A DNA stretch of 7,003 nt from contig JAJYOH010000320.1 in the NCBI GenBank assembly GCA_021796315.1, positions 1 through 7,003 on the forward strand. Reading direction: 5' to 3'. A program made the translations under genes and the position numbers. This DNA comes from Chloroflexota bacterium (lineage in GTDB: Bacteria > Chloroflexota > Anaerolineae > Anaerolineales > Villigracilaceae). Numbering within the stretch: the first letter of the stretch is position 1; every line of letters starts with the position of its first letter. Below the pieces are notes generated by a model. It was not told the origin of the DNA, did not search any database, and worked only from the letters and a program-made list of their open reading frames with translations. This document shows positions 1-4,830 of the stretch, piece after piece.

Positions 1-31
1 CTTTTTGGTGCTTTTTGCGACTTGATAACTG

Positions 32-37
32 TATAAA
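32..37 (+). promoter_or_regulatory. Possible -10 element upstream of the PepSY-like gene
   Basis: A TATAAA hexamer lies 39 nt before the first start codon, in an AT-rich stretch at the window edge. No good -35 hexamer is found at 16-18 nt upstream; TTGGTG at 5-10 would need a 21-nt spacer. The rest of positions 1-76 holds the ribosome binding site and a short TAGC/GCTA inverted repeat (45-59). This is a weak assignment, and the true operon start may lie outside the window. Confidence 0.3.
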
Positions 38-65
38 AGGATTTAGCATTAGAAAGCTAGTCAAA

Positions 66-70
66 AGGAG
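66..70 (+). promoter_or_regulatory. Ribosome binding site of the PepSY-like gene
   Basis: AGGAG sits 6 nt before the ATG at 77, within AAAAGGAGAG. It supports that ATG over the in-frame ATG at codon 6. Confidence 0.8.
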
Positions 71-76
71 AGTCTC

Positions 77-574
77 ATGCGAAAAAATACCATGTTCATT
101 TCGGCGGCGCTAACGGCGTTCGTGTTGGCAATGCTGGCTGGGGTAGTCTCAGCTTACAATGGAATTTCCGGTTTAAAGTTGCAATCCCAACCACCTTTGA
201 CCACTCAACCTGTTGCATTGTCGGTTGCAGTGACACCCACTGCCAGCGTTGTCAATGTCCAGGATGCGGAAACAATCGCATCTCAATACATAAAACGTAC
301 CGATCTATATTCGATCGAATTGGCCGACTCGAAGAGTATGCAGAAATACTTGAATGGCGTACAAGCTTATAAGGTCACCTTTAGTTCAGGCGATATAGTA
401 TATGTCGGCCTGGATGGTCAAGTACTTAAAGCCACGCCTCCTCCCGCGCCTATTACCGTTTATGCCAATGGTGGGGGAGGCGGTGGCGGGGGTAATGCTG
501 CTCCTCCTGCTGGCGGCGGCGGTGATGATCATCATGATGGCGGCGGTGATTATGGTGAGGGCGGCGACGATTAG
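77..574 (+). CDS. Secreted PepSY-like protein with Gly/His/Asp-rich tail
   Basis: The 165-aa product begins with a clear Sec signal peptide: MRKN, a hydrophobic core at residues 7-24, and a likely cleavage after VSA at residue 26. A Pro/Thr-containing linker follows. Residues 58-120 have a PepSY-like pattern: an N-terminal helix (VNVQDAETIASQYI) and a two-strand end (AYKVTF, then DIVYVGLDGQVL). From residue 132 the chain is low complexity: nine Gly, then blocks of Gly with DDHHD near 150-154 and an acidic end. The tail could chelate metal ions, but that is inference. PepSY domains are usually extracytoplasmic and often sit beside redox membrane proteins, which agrees with the downstream ApbE and ferric-reductase-like genes. 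The next gene begins 17 nt downstream and also encodes a Gly-rich tail. The exact biochemical role is unknown, and the PepSY call rests on pattern only. Confidence 0.8.
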   Translation: MRKNTMFISAALTAFVLAMLAGVVSAYNGISGLKLQSQPPLTTQPVALSVAVTPTASVVNVQDAETIASQYIKRTDLYSIELADSKSMQKYLNGVQAYKVTFSSGDIVYVGLDGQVLKATPPPAPITVYANGGGGGGGGNAAPPAGGGGDDHHDGGGDYGEGGDD

Positions 575-591
575 TCGCTTTGGAGGCCGAT

Positions 592-933
592 ATGCAAAAT
601 AAATCGGGACCCAAGAGCTGGTCCGATATCCAAATGATCATCTCCTCGATAGCCATCGCTATCACATTAGGTCTTTGGAGCTTGTTTTCAGGACCGCAAA
701 AAAAGAACGCGAGTGTTACTGGGGAGGTAATCGTTCCTCCCCAGCCTGAGACTACCACTACTGTTGTTACCCAACCTCAGCTGGCTCCCGGACAAAAATT
801 ATTGCTCGGCGGAGCCGCGCCTCAACAAAGGGTCGTTGTAGTTAATGGCGGCGGAGGGGGCGGAGGTGGCGGCGCACCTGCTAATAGCGGCGGAGGGGGC
901 GGAGGTAGCGGTGGAGGCACGGGCTCTTCCTAG
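592..933 (+). CDS. Small single-pass membrane protein with poly-glycine tail
   Basis: The product is 113 aa from the ATG at 592. An in-frame TTG at 580 is possible, but GGAGG at 582-586 lies 5 nt before the ATG and overlaps that TTG, so the ATG is preferred. Residues 14-33 form one hydrophobic segment (MIISSIAIAITLGLWSLF). It is followed by basic residues (QKKN), a Pro/Thr-rich linker with TTTT at 54-57, a short hydrophobic patch (VVVV) at 81-84, and a Gly-rich end from 86 built on an imperfect 39-bp tandem repeat. I do not recognise the family. The shared Gly-rich ending with the upstream gene and the 3-nt gap to the ApbE gene suggest a structural or scaffold partner of the redox module at the cell surface. 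That role is inferred from position and composition only. Confidence 0.75.
   Translation: MQNKSGPKSWSDIQMIISSIAIAITLGLWSLFSGPQKKNASVTGEVIVPPQPETTTTVVTQPQLAPGQKLLLGGAAPQQRVVVVNGGGGGGGGGAPANSGGGGGGSGGGTGSS
843..920 (+). repeat. Imperfect 39-bp tandem repeat encoding Gly-rich tail
   Basis: The 20-mer GCGGCGGAGGGGGCGGAGGT occurs at 848-867 and again at 887-906, an offset of 39 bp (13 codons). Homology extends 5 nt upstream with one mismatch (TAATG/TAATA) and decays downstream. The in-frame unit length lets the tail grow or shrink without a frameshift. Confidence 0.8.
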
Positions 934-936
934 CCT

Positions 937-1851
937 ATGATGCACCGCCTTCAATTCCGTGCAATGGGATGTCGTATGTTGGCCGTGGCGGATGTTGACC
1001 CTCCGCCACTGGCCTTGCAAGATGTCCCTCTTTGGTTCGAAGATTGGGAACAAACGTTGAGCCGTTTCCGGTCTGATAGTGAATTGTGCCAGCTTAATAT
1101 CAATGATGGCCGCATGGTTCCGGTCAGTCAAACATTGTGGGATGTCTATCAGGCTTCGCTGGAAGCAGATCGCATTACAGGTGGATTGATCAACCCGTTA
1201 GTGTACGATGCGCTTCTCCATGCTGGATACGATCGAAGTTTTGACAGTATCTTGAGCGGCCCCCACTTCATTCTGGACGACGATGCAGTGGCGCCAGTTT
1301 TGTTAGCTGAAATAACAATTGACTCGGCGACTCGCTCGATTTGTCTACCGCGCGGAACGCATCTTGATTTTGGCGGCGTGGCAAAAGGGTGGGCGGCGCA
1401 TCAGGCGATGGAACGGCTGAAGGCGGCCGGCCCGGCCCTGGTCAATGCGGGAGGCGATGTCGCCGTCAGCGGCTTGCAGGCGGATGGCGAGCGATGGTCG
1501 CTCGATATAGTTGATCCGTTTCGGCCTGGAGAATATAAAGGCATGCTGTATGTTGGGAAAGGCGGCGTTGCCACATCCGGCAAGGATTATCGCCGCTGGA
1601 CGCGTGGCGGGCTGCCTCAGCATCATATCATCGATCCTCGCACCGGCCTGCCTGCAGAGACCGATGTTTTGACCGCTACAGTGATCGCTTCAACAGTCAT
1701 GGAAGCGGAAGCAATTGCTAAGATGGTTGTGATTTCTGGAAGCCGAGCCGGTTTGGATCGCTTGAATAGCGAGCCTTCGTTGTCTGGGTTATTGATCCTT
1801 GAAAATGGGGAACGGCTCTACACTTCGAATTATAAAGATTATTTTTCGTAG
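937..1851 (+). CDS. apbE: ApbE-family FAD:protein FMN transferase
   Basis: This family transfers FMN from FAD, with Mg2+, onto a Ser/Thr of target redox proteins. The 304-aa product has normal family length and the motifs in order: FRAMGCRM (8-14), LSRFRSDSEL (41-50), LDFGGVAKGWA (143-153), NAGGD (170-174), ATSGKDYRRW (212-221), HHIIDPRTGLPA (229-240) and the C-terminal helix MEAEAIAKMVVISG (255-268). In the last motif many homologues have Asp and Thr as metal ligands; by eye these align with Glu259 and Lys262, or Glu257 on a shifted alignment. No signal peptide or lipobox is visible, unlike the classical periplasmic lipoprotein ApbE, so the enzyme may act in the cytoplasm. Its start is 3 nt after the preceding stop without its own strong ribosome site (GGAGG at 913-917 is distant), which suggests translational coupling. 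ATG codons at 937 and 940 are both possible starts. No flavinylation target is visible in the window. Confidence 0.93.
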   Translation: MMHRLQFRAMGCRMLAVADVDPPPLALQDVPLWFEDWEQTLSRFRSDSELCQLNINDGRMVPVSQTLWDVYQASLEADRITGGLINPLVYDALLHAGYDRSFDSILSGPHFILDDDAVAPVLLAEITIDSATRSICLPRGTHLDFGGVAKGWAAHQAMERLKAAGPALVNAGGDVAVSGLQADGERWSLDIVDPFRPGEYKGMLYVGKGGVATSGKDYRRWTRGGLPQHHIIDPRTGLPAETDVLTATVIASTVMEAEAIAKMVVISGSRAGLDRLNSEPSLSGLLILENGERLYTSNYKDYFS

Positions 1852-1863
1852 ACATTATTTGGA

Positions 1864-1869
1864 AAGGAA
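1864..1869 (+). promoter_or_regulatory. Ribosome binding site deciding a GTG start
   Basis: AAGGAA, within GGAAAGGAA, lies 5 nt before the GTG at 1875. This favours GTG over the ATG at 1899, which has no comparable site upstream. Confidence 0.7.
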
Positions 1870-1874
1870 TTATT

Positions 1875-2675
1875 GTGGCTGCCAATCAAACGAACGAAAT
1901 GGATTATAACGAGTCATCACTTAGCACTGCGTCTCTAATTGGTTTTCTGTTTGCAGTTGGCGTGGGTACTTTAGGCGCATTATTGCTCCTGCCTAGCTGG
2001 GTGCCGAATTTGGCGCAGACATTGGTTGGTCCCGATCCAAAGGCATACTGGTATCTTTCTCGGGGGGCGGCGTTTGTCTCGCTTGGATTACTTTGGGTTT
2101 CCATGCTGCTGGGTTTGCTGATCACAAATAAGATGGCTCGTTCGTGGCTGGGGGCACCTGCAGCTTTTGCAATTCACGAATACGTCAGCTTGCTTGGTTT
2201 GGCCTTTGCAGTCTTTCATGCCTTGATTTTGATGGGCGATCATTATATCAACTTTAAACTGGCTGAAATCCTTGTTCCATTTGCTGCCGCGAGTTATCGC
2301 CCAGTTTGGGTGGGGCTGGGTCAGATCGGATTCTATGTTTGGGCGATCCTGTCGGCCAGTTTTTATGTGCGTCAGTTTATCGGGCCGAAGACGTGGCGAT
2401 TTATTCACTTCGCAAGCTTTTTTACATTCATGACTGCTCTTTTCCACGGCTTGGCCAGTGGCACCGATACCTCGTTGCCCTGGGCCCAGACAGTATATTG
2501 GTCCCTGGGCGGGAGCTTGGTTTTTCTTACTTTGTATAGGATTATTGCGGGGCTTTTCCCTGAGAGAAAACCAGCTCCGCGGCCACGCCCGGTTGTTCCA
2601 CAACCACACCCAGTTGCCCCGCCGAACAACGCGCCGACTCGTCCGGCGGCGCCGCAAAATAACGCTCAAAGATAG
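1875..2675 (+). CDS. Ferric-reductase-like transmembrane heme protein
   Basis: The 266-aa protein has about six membrane segments (near 18-40, 62-84, 95-120, 143-165, 174-195 and 205-228). Two His pairs match the bis-heme pattern of the ferric reductase-like domain: His101 and His115 in one helix, His178 and His191 in another, at 14- and 13-residue spacing. It lacks the FAD- and NAD(P)H-binding domains of full ferric reductases and NADPH oxidases, so it resembles stand-alone heme subunits such as MsrQ/YedZ, which pass electrons across the membrane to a partner. The C-terminus from residue 230 is a Pro/Arg-rich and then Asn/Gln-rich disordered tail. Translation starts at GTG, 23 nt after the apbE stop, in the same operon-like run. 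The likely role is electron transfer between the quinone pool or a cytoplasmic donor and an extracytoplasmic partner. The partner and direction cannot be read from the sequence. Confidence 0.85.
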   Translation: MAANQTNEMDYNESSLSTASLIGFLFAVGVGTLGALLLLPSWVPNLAQTLVGPDPKAYWYLSRGAAFVSLGLLWVSMLLGLLITNKMARSWLGAPAAFAIHEYVSLLGLAFAVFHALILMGDHYINFKLAEILVPFAAASYRPVWVGLGQIGFYVWAILSASFYVRQFIGPKTWRFIHFASFFTFMTALFHGLASGTDTSLPWAQTVYWSLGGSLVFLTLYRIIAGLFPERKPAPRPRPVVPQPHPVAPPNNAPTRPAAPQNNAQR

Positions 2676-2712
2676 AGTCTTGAATCGATCTTGTTGAATA
2701 CAGACATGATTA

Positions 2713-2735
2713 ACCCCGAAATTTAGAAACGGGGT
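2713..2735 (+). terminator. Hairpin after the ferric-reductase-like gene, possible terminator
   Basis: ACCCCG (2713-2718) and CGGGGT (2730-2735) form a 6-bp stem around an 11-nt AT-rich loop, 37 nt after the stop codon. No U-tract follows, so intrinsic termination would be weak. It may serve as an mRNA 3'-end stabiliser, or belong to the structured island just downstream. Confidence 0.35.
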
Positions 2736-2750
2736 GGGTACAAAAGGAAT

Positions 2751-2799
2751 AGACCTTCTGGTAAAGTTTGTGTGAAAAGCACAAACTAACAGGAGGTCT
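2751..2799 (+). promoter_or_regulatory. Two-part hairpin sequestering a Shine-Dalgarno sequence
   Basis: AGACCTTCTG (2751-2760) pairs with CAGGAGGTCT (2790-2799) over 10 bp including one G-U pair. Inside this, AGTTTGTG (2765-2772) pairs perfectly with CACAAACT (2780-2787) around a 7-nt A-rich loop. The two stems are separated by a small internal loop (GTAA opposite AA). The 3' arm contains AGGAGGT (2791-2797), a near-ideal ribosome site 6 nt before the ATG at 2804. The fold would therefore hide the site from ribosomes. Such occlusion is known for transposase genes of insertion sequences (IS10, IS50, IS200) and for leader-type riboregulators. Confidence 0.7.
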
Positions 2800-2803
2800 A
2801 TTT

Positions 2804-2878
2804 ATGGTTAAGGGCACAAGCAAAGCCGAAAAAAGCAGGAACGTGGCGAACTGGGGGCCGGCGTCAAAATTTTGGTAG
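2804..2878 (+). CDS. 24-codon small ORF with strong ribosome site
   Basis: The ATG at 2804 follows AGGAGGT with ideal spacing. The frame runs 24 codons, starting MVKGTSKAEKSRN and ending ASKFW, before a TAG. The peptide is basic at its start and has no signal or membrane segment. I do not recognise it. The frame 1 nt back is open from 2812 to a TGA at 2923-2925. One extra base in the A6 run at 2829-2834 would join the two frames into a product of about 40 residues. It may therefore be a leader peptide, a small protein, or the remnant 5' end of a broken gene such as a transposase. Its ribosome site is unusually strong compared with the real genes in the window, which argues that it is or was translated. 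Confidence 0.4.
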   Translation: MVKGTSKAEKSRNVANWGPASKFW

Positions 2879-2901
2879 TGGTTTTCCAAAAGACCGACGC
2901 C
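2860..2901 (+). other. Second imperfect hairpin in the intergenic island
   Basis: GGCGTC (2860-2865) pairs with GACGCC (2896-2901). Inside, TTTTGG (2870-2875) pairs with CCAAAA (2886-2891), separated from the outer stem by 4-nt internal loops on both sides. The stop codon of the small ORF lies in the apical loop. No U-tract follows. The structure may be a transcription or translation control element, or the decayed remains of a mobile element. Confidence 0.4.
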
Positions 2902-2925
2902 CACCCTCCTCAACATCATTATTGA

Positions 2926-2958
2926 TTGACTACCGCTGGTGGTAATGTTTGTTATAAT
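2926..2958 (+). promoter_or_regulatory. Extended -10 promoter of the deacetylase cassette
   Basis: TGTTATAAT at 2950-2958 is a perfect extended -10 element with a consensus TATAAT hexamer (2953-2958). TTGACT at 2926-2931 resembles a -35 box, but the spacer is 21 nt, so the extended -10 probably dominates. The predicted start near 2965 would give a leader of about 60 nt before the ATG at 3027. It is the best promoter match in the window and makes the downstream cassette a separate transcription unit. Confidence 0.65.
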
Positions 2959-3026
2959 GTACCAACTTTGCACGTACACATGGAACATACTGTTTCTCAG
3001 GAACGGAATAAAAAGCGAAGCCGCAT

Positions 3027-3959
3027 ATGGACATCTCACTGATTGGCTACATTATTACAACACTGTCTTTTATTGGCGTAACAGTTTATGCATTTGACCG
3101 TAAAAGGGACCTTTATCTAACTACACAAAATTCACCTGTATTTTTTTACATTGTTATCATAATCAGCCTTTTATTTGCATTCCTTAATTTGTTCCACCTG
3201 ATAGACCTATTTTATGGAGATCGAGTATCGTTTTTTGTGCCGCCTGATATTGATAATATCGCCCAGTTCTCTGGAATTCTGGTGCAAAGCGTGTTGATCC
3301 TGATGCTTTTTGCCAGCAAGATGGTCATCCGGCCCACTAAACGGATCGGCCGCGTGCTCGCAATCGGCGCCCACCCCGATGATATTGAAATTTCCGCCGG
3401 GGCGGCGCTTGCAAAAATGCGTGACGCAGGCTATTTCATCTCCGGGATGGTGATGACCCGCGGCGAAAAAGGCGGAAGCGGCGATACAAGGCCCATCGAA
3501 GCGGGGCGCAGCGCCGGGTTCCTGGGTCTGGATAATGTACTGGTGCTGGATTTTAGCGATACTTATCTTTCAAAAGATGTTGTAAAGATCATTAGAGCAA
3601 TCGAGGAAATGATTACAGAGGTGCAGCCTGACATTATCTTCACTCATTCCATCCATGATATTCACCAGGATCATCAAACCGTTTATGAAGCGACCCTGCG
3701 AGCGGCTCGCCATTCCCGTACCACCATCCTTTGCTACGAAAGTCCATCGGCTACGCAGGATTTCCACCCAACTTATTTTATTGACGTTAACAAATACGTG
3801 GATGTAAAAATCGAGTCCATTCGTCAACATTGGGGCCAGCGCAAAAAACCTTATATGAAACCCGAAGTGGTACGCGGCCGGCTCGCCTTTCGCGGGGCGC
3901 AGGCCAAATGTGACTTTGCCGAAGGATTTGAGGTGGCCCGCATGGTTTCGGCAATATAA
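3027..3959 (+). CDS. Membrane-anchored PIG-L/LmbE-family N-deacetylase
   Basis: PIG-L enzymes are Zn-dependent deacetylases of GlcNAc-type amides (GPI-precursor PIG-L, MshB, BshB). The 310-aa product has three predicted membrane helices (about 4-22, 38-60, 78-98), then a catalytic domain from about residue 107. The hallmark AHPDD is at 115-119, and the second zinc-site block HSIHDIHQDH at 207-216. By family knowledge His116, Asp119 and His216 should bind zinc, with Asp118 as the general base. The helices would tether the enzyme to the membrane, unlike the usual soluble family members of about 230 aa. The first 210 bp of the gene are about 34% GC, whereas 3301-3420 are about 58%, so the anchor and enzyme parts may have different origins. 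No strong ribosome site precedes the ATG. The ATP-grasp gene starts 10 nt downstream. The substrate is unknown; a lipid-linked or membrane-proximal N-acetyl sugar is plausible. Confidence 0.88.
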   Translation: MDISLIGYIITTLSFIGVTVYAFDRKRDLYLTTQNSPVFFYIVIIISLLFAFLNLFHLIDLFYGDRVSFFVPPDIDNIAQFSGILVQSVLILMLFASKMVIRPTKRIGRVLAIGAHPDDIEISAGAALAKMRDAGYFISGMVMTRGEKGGSGDTRPIEAGRSAGFLGLDNVLVLDFSDTYLSKDVVKIIRAIEEMITEVQPDIIFTHSIHDIHQDHQTVYEATLRAARHSRTTILCYESPSATQDFHPTYFIDVNKYVDVKIESIRQHWGQRKKPYMKPEVVRGRLAFRGAQAKCDFAEGFEVARMVSAI

Positions 3960-3969
3960 GAGATGGTTT

Positions 3970-4821
3970 ATGAGTACTTTTTTGGTGACCGGTGTAGGAG
4001 GTCCAGCCGGGCAAAATGTGGCAACCATGTTGCTGGAACGCAAGCACCGTGTGGTGGGCACCGATATGCGGGCGTTAGCGCTTGTGGGCATTGAGTTCTA
4101 TCCTGTCCCTCCCGCCGGCGCCCCGGATTTTTTATCCACCATTCATGCCATCGCGGCGCGTGAGCAGGTTGATCTAATCATCCCAACCGTCAGCGAGGAA
4201 CTACCGGTCTTTGCCAACGACTGGAAATGGCAGGACAGTTTCCGGGTCCTGGTTTCGCCCGCCGACGCGGTAAACACTGCCAACGATAAGTATTTAACCG
4301 CGGCAGCCCTGTCTAGCAATGGGGTAGCCGTCCCCCGCTTCGCATTGCCATCTCAGGTGCATTCTCTTGAAGAAGTGGCCCGCAATCTCGGCTGGCCTTG
4401 CATTAGCAAACCGCGGGTGGGCCGCGGCGGAAGGGAAGTGATTTTGCATTCCGAACAAGACTGGCCGGCAGTTACCCGCCTGAATGACCATTACATCCTG
4501 CAAGAATTCGCTGCGGGGACGGACTATGCCCCCAACGTTTGCCTGGGCCGGGACGGCCAGGCAGTGGTTGTCGTTTTGGAAAAAACGGAACTGAAGGAGG
4601 GAATTGTCGGTAATGCCAAACAGGTCAAGTGCGTAGACGCGCCAGACGTGGCCGAATTAGCCGCTGCCACCGCCCGGACGGTTGGCCTGCTCGGCCCATT
4701 AGATATTGACATCCGCCGCCGGAAGGATGGGGCGCCGGTGGCGCTGGAGATCAATGCTCGTTTTGGCGCCAACATCCGGCACGCGCCCGAAGTATTAGAG
4801 GCTGTTCTGACCACTTTATAA
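3970..4821 (+). CDS. ATP-grasp ligase, CarB-like
   Basis: ATP-grasp enzymes activate a carboxylate as acyl-phosphate and join it to an amine, thiol or similar nucleophile. The product is 283 aa from the ATG at 3970, chosen because the domain begins right after it; an upstream in-frame ATG at 3910 would overlap the deacetylase by 50 nt and add unlike residues. The N-terminal Rossmann-like part has GVGGPAG (8-14), followed by a hydrophobic strand DLIIPT (68-73) and DKYLTAAAL (106-114). The ATP-grasp part has CISKPRVGRGGREV (144-157), LQEFAAGTDY (177-186), LDIDI (244-248) and the metal-binding ALEINAR (258-264). The protein stops about 20 residues after that motif, which looks somewhat short for the family. 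The substrate is unknown. Its position between a deacetylase and a glycosyltransferase suggests acylation of an amino sugar, but that is inference. Its last 34 codons recur as a remnant downstream. Confidence 0.85.
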   Translation: MSTFLVTGVGGPAGQNVATMLLERKHRVVGTDMRALALVGIEFYPVPPAGAPDFLSTIHAIAAREQVDLIIPTVSEELPVFANDWKWQDSFRVLVSPADAVNTANDKYLTAAALSSNGVAVPRFALPSQVHSLEEVARNLGWPCISKPRVGRGGREVILHSEQDWPAVTRLNDHYILQEFAAGTDYAPNVCLGRDGQAVVVVLEKTELKEGIVGNAKQVKCVDAPDVAELAAATARTVGLLGPLDIDIRRRKDGAPVALEINARFGANIRHAPEVLEAVLTTL

Positions 4822-4830
4822 CAGGTTGAT

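Noticed and set aside
580..591. TTG start for the small Gly-rich membrane protein
   Set aside because: The GGAGG ribosome site overlaps this TTG and is properly spaced for the ATG at 592.
453..758. His/Arg-rich minus-strand open frame
   Set aside because: Its His, Arg and Gln richness is just the reverse complement of the poly-glycine coding of the two plus-strand genes.
2088..2669. 193-codon minus-strand open frame
   Set aside because: It lies antisense to the ferric-reductase-like gene, which has clear heme-ligand His pairs and membrane helices. The minus-strand product has no recognisable domain.
2701..2910. Complete insertion sequence or MITE
   Set aside because: I found no terminal inverted repeats, target-site duplication or transposase domain around the hairpin region, so only a remnant is possible.
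2710..3039. 109-codon minus-strand open frame across the intergenic island
   Set aside because: The translation matches nothing known to me, and the region is better explained by plus-strand hairpins, a Shine-Dalgarno sequence and an extended -10 promoter.
3910..3969. Upstream ATG start for the ATP-grasp gene
   Set aside because: It would overlap the end of the deacetylase gene and add 20 residues that do not belong to the Rossmann-like domain, which starts directly after the ATG at 3970.
3570..4091. 173-codon minus-strand open frame
   Set aside because: It is antisense to the catalytic half of the PIG-L gene and the start of the ATP-grasp gene, both supported by motifs.
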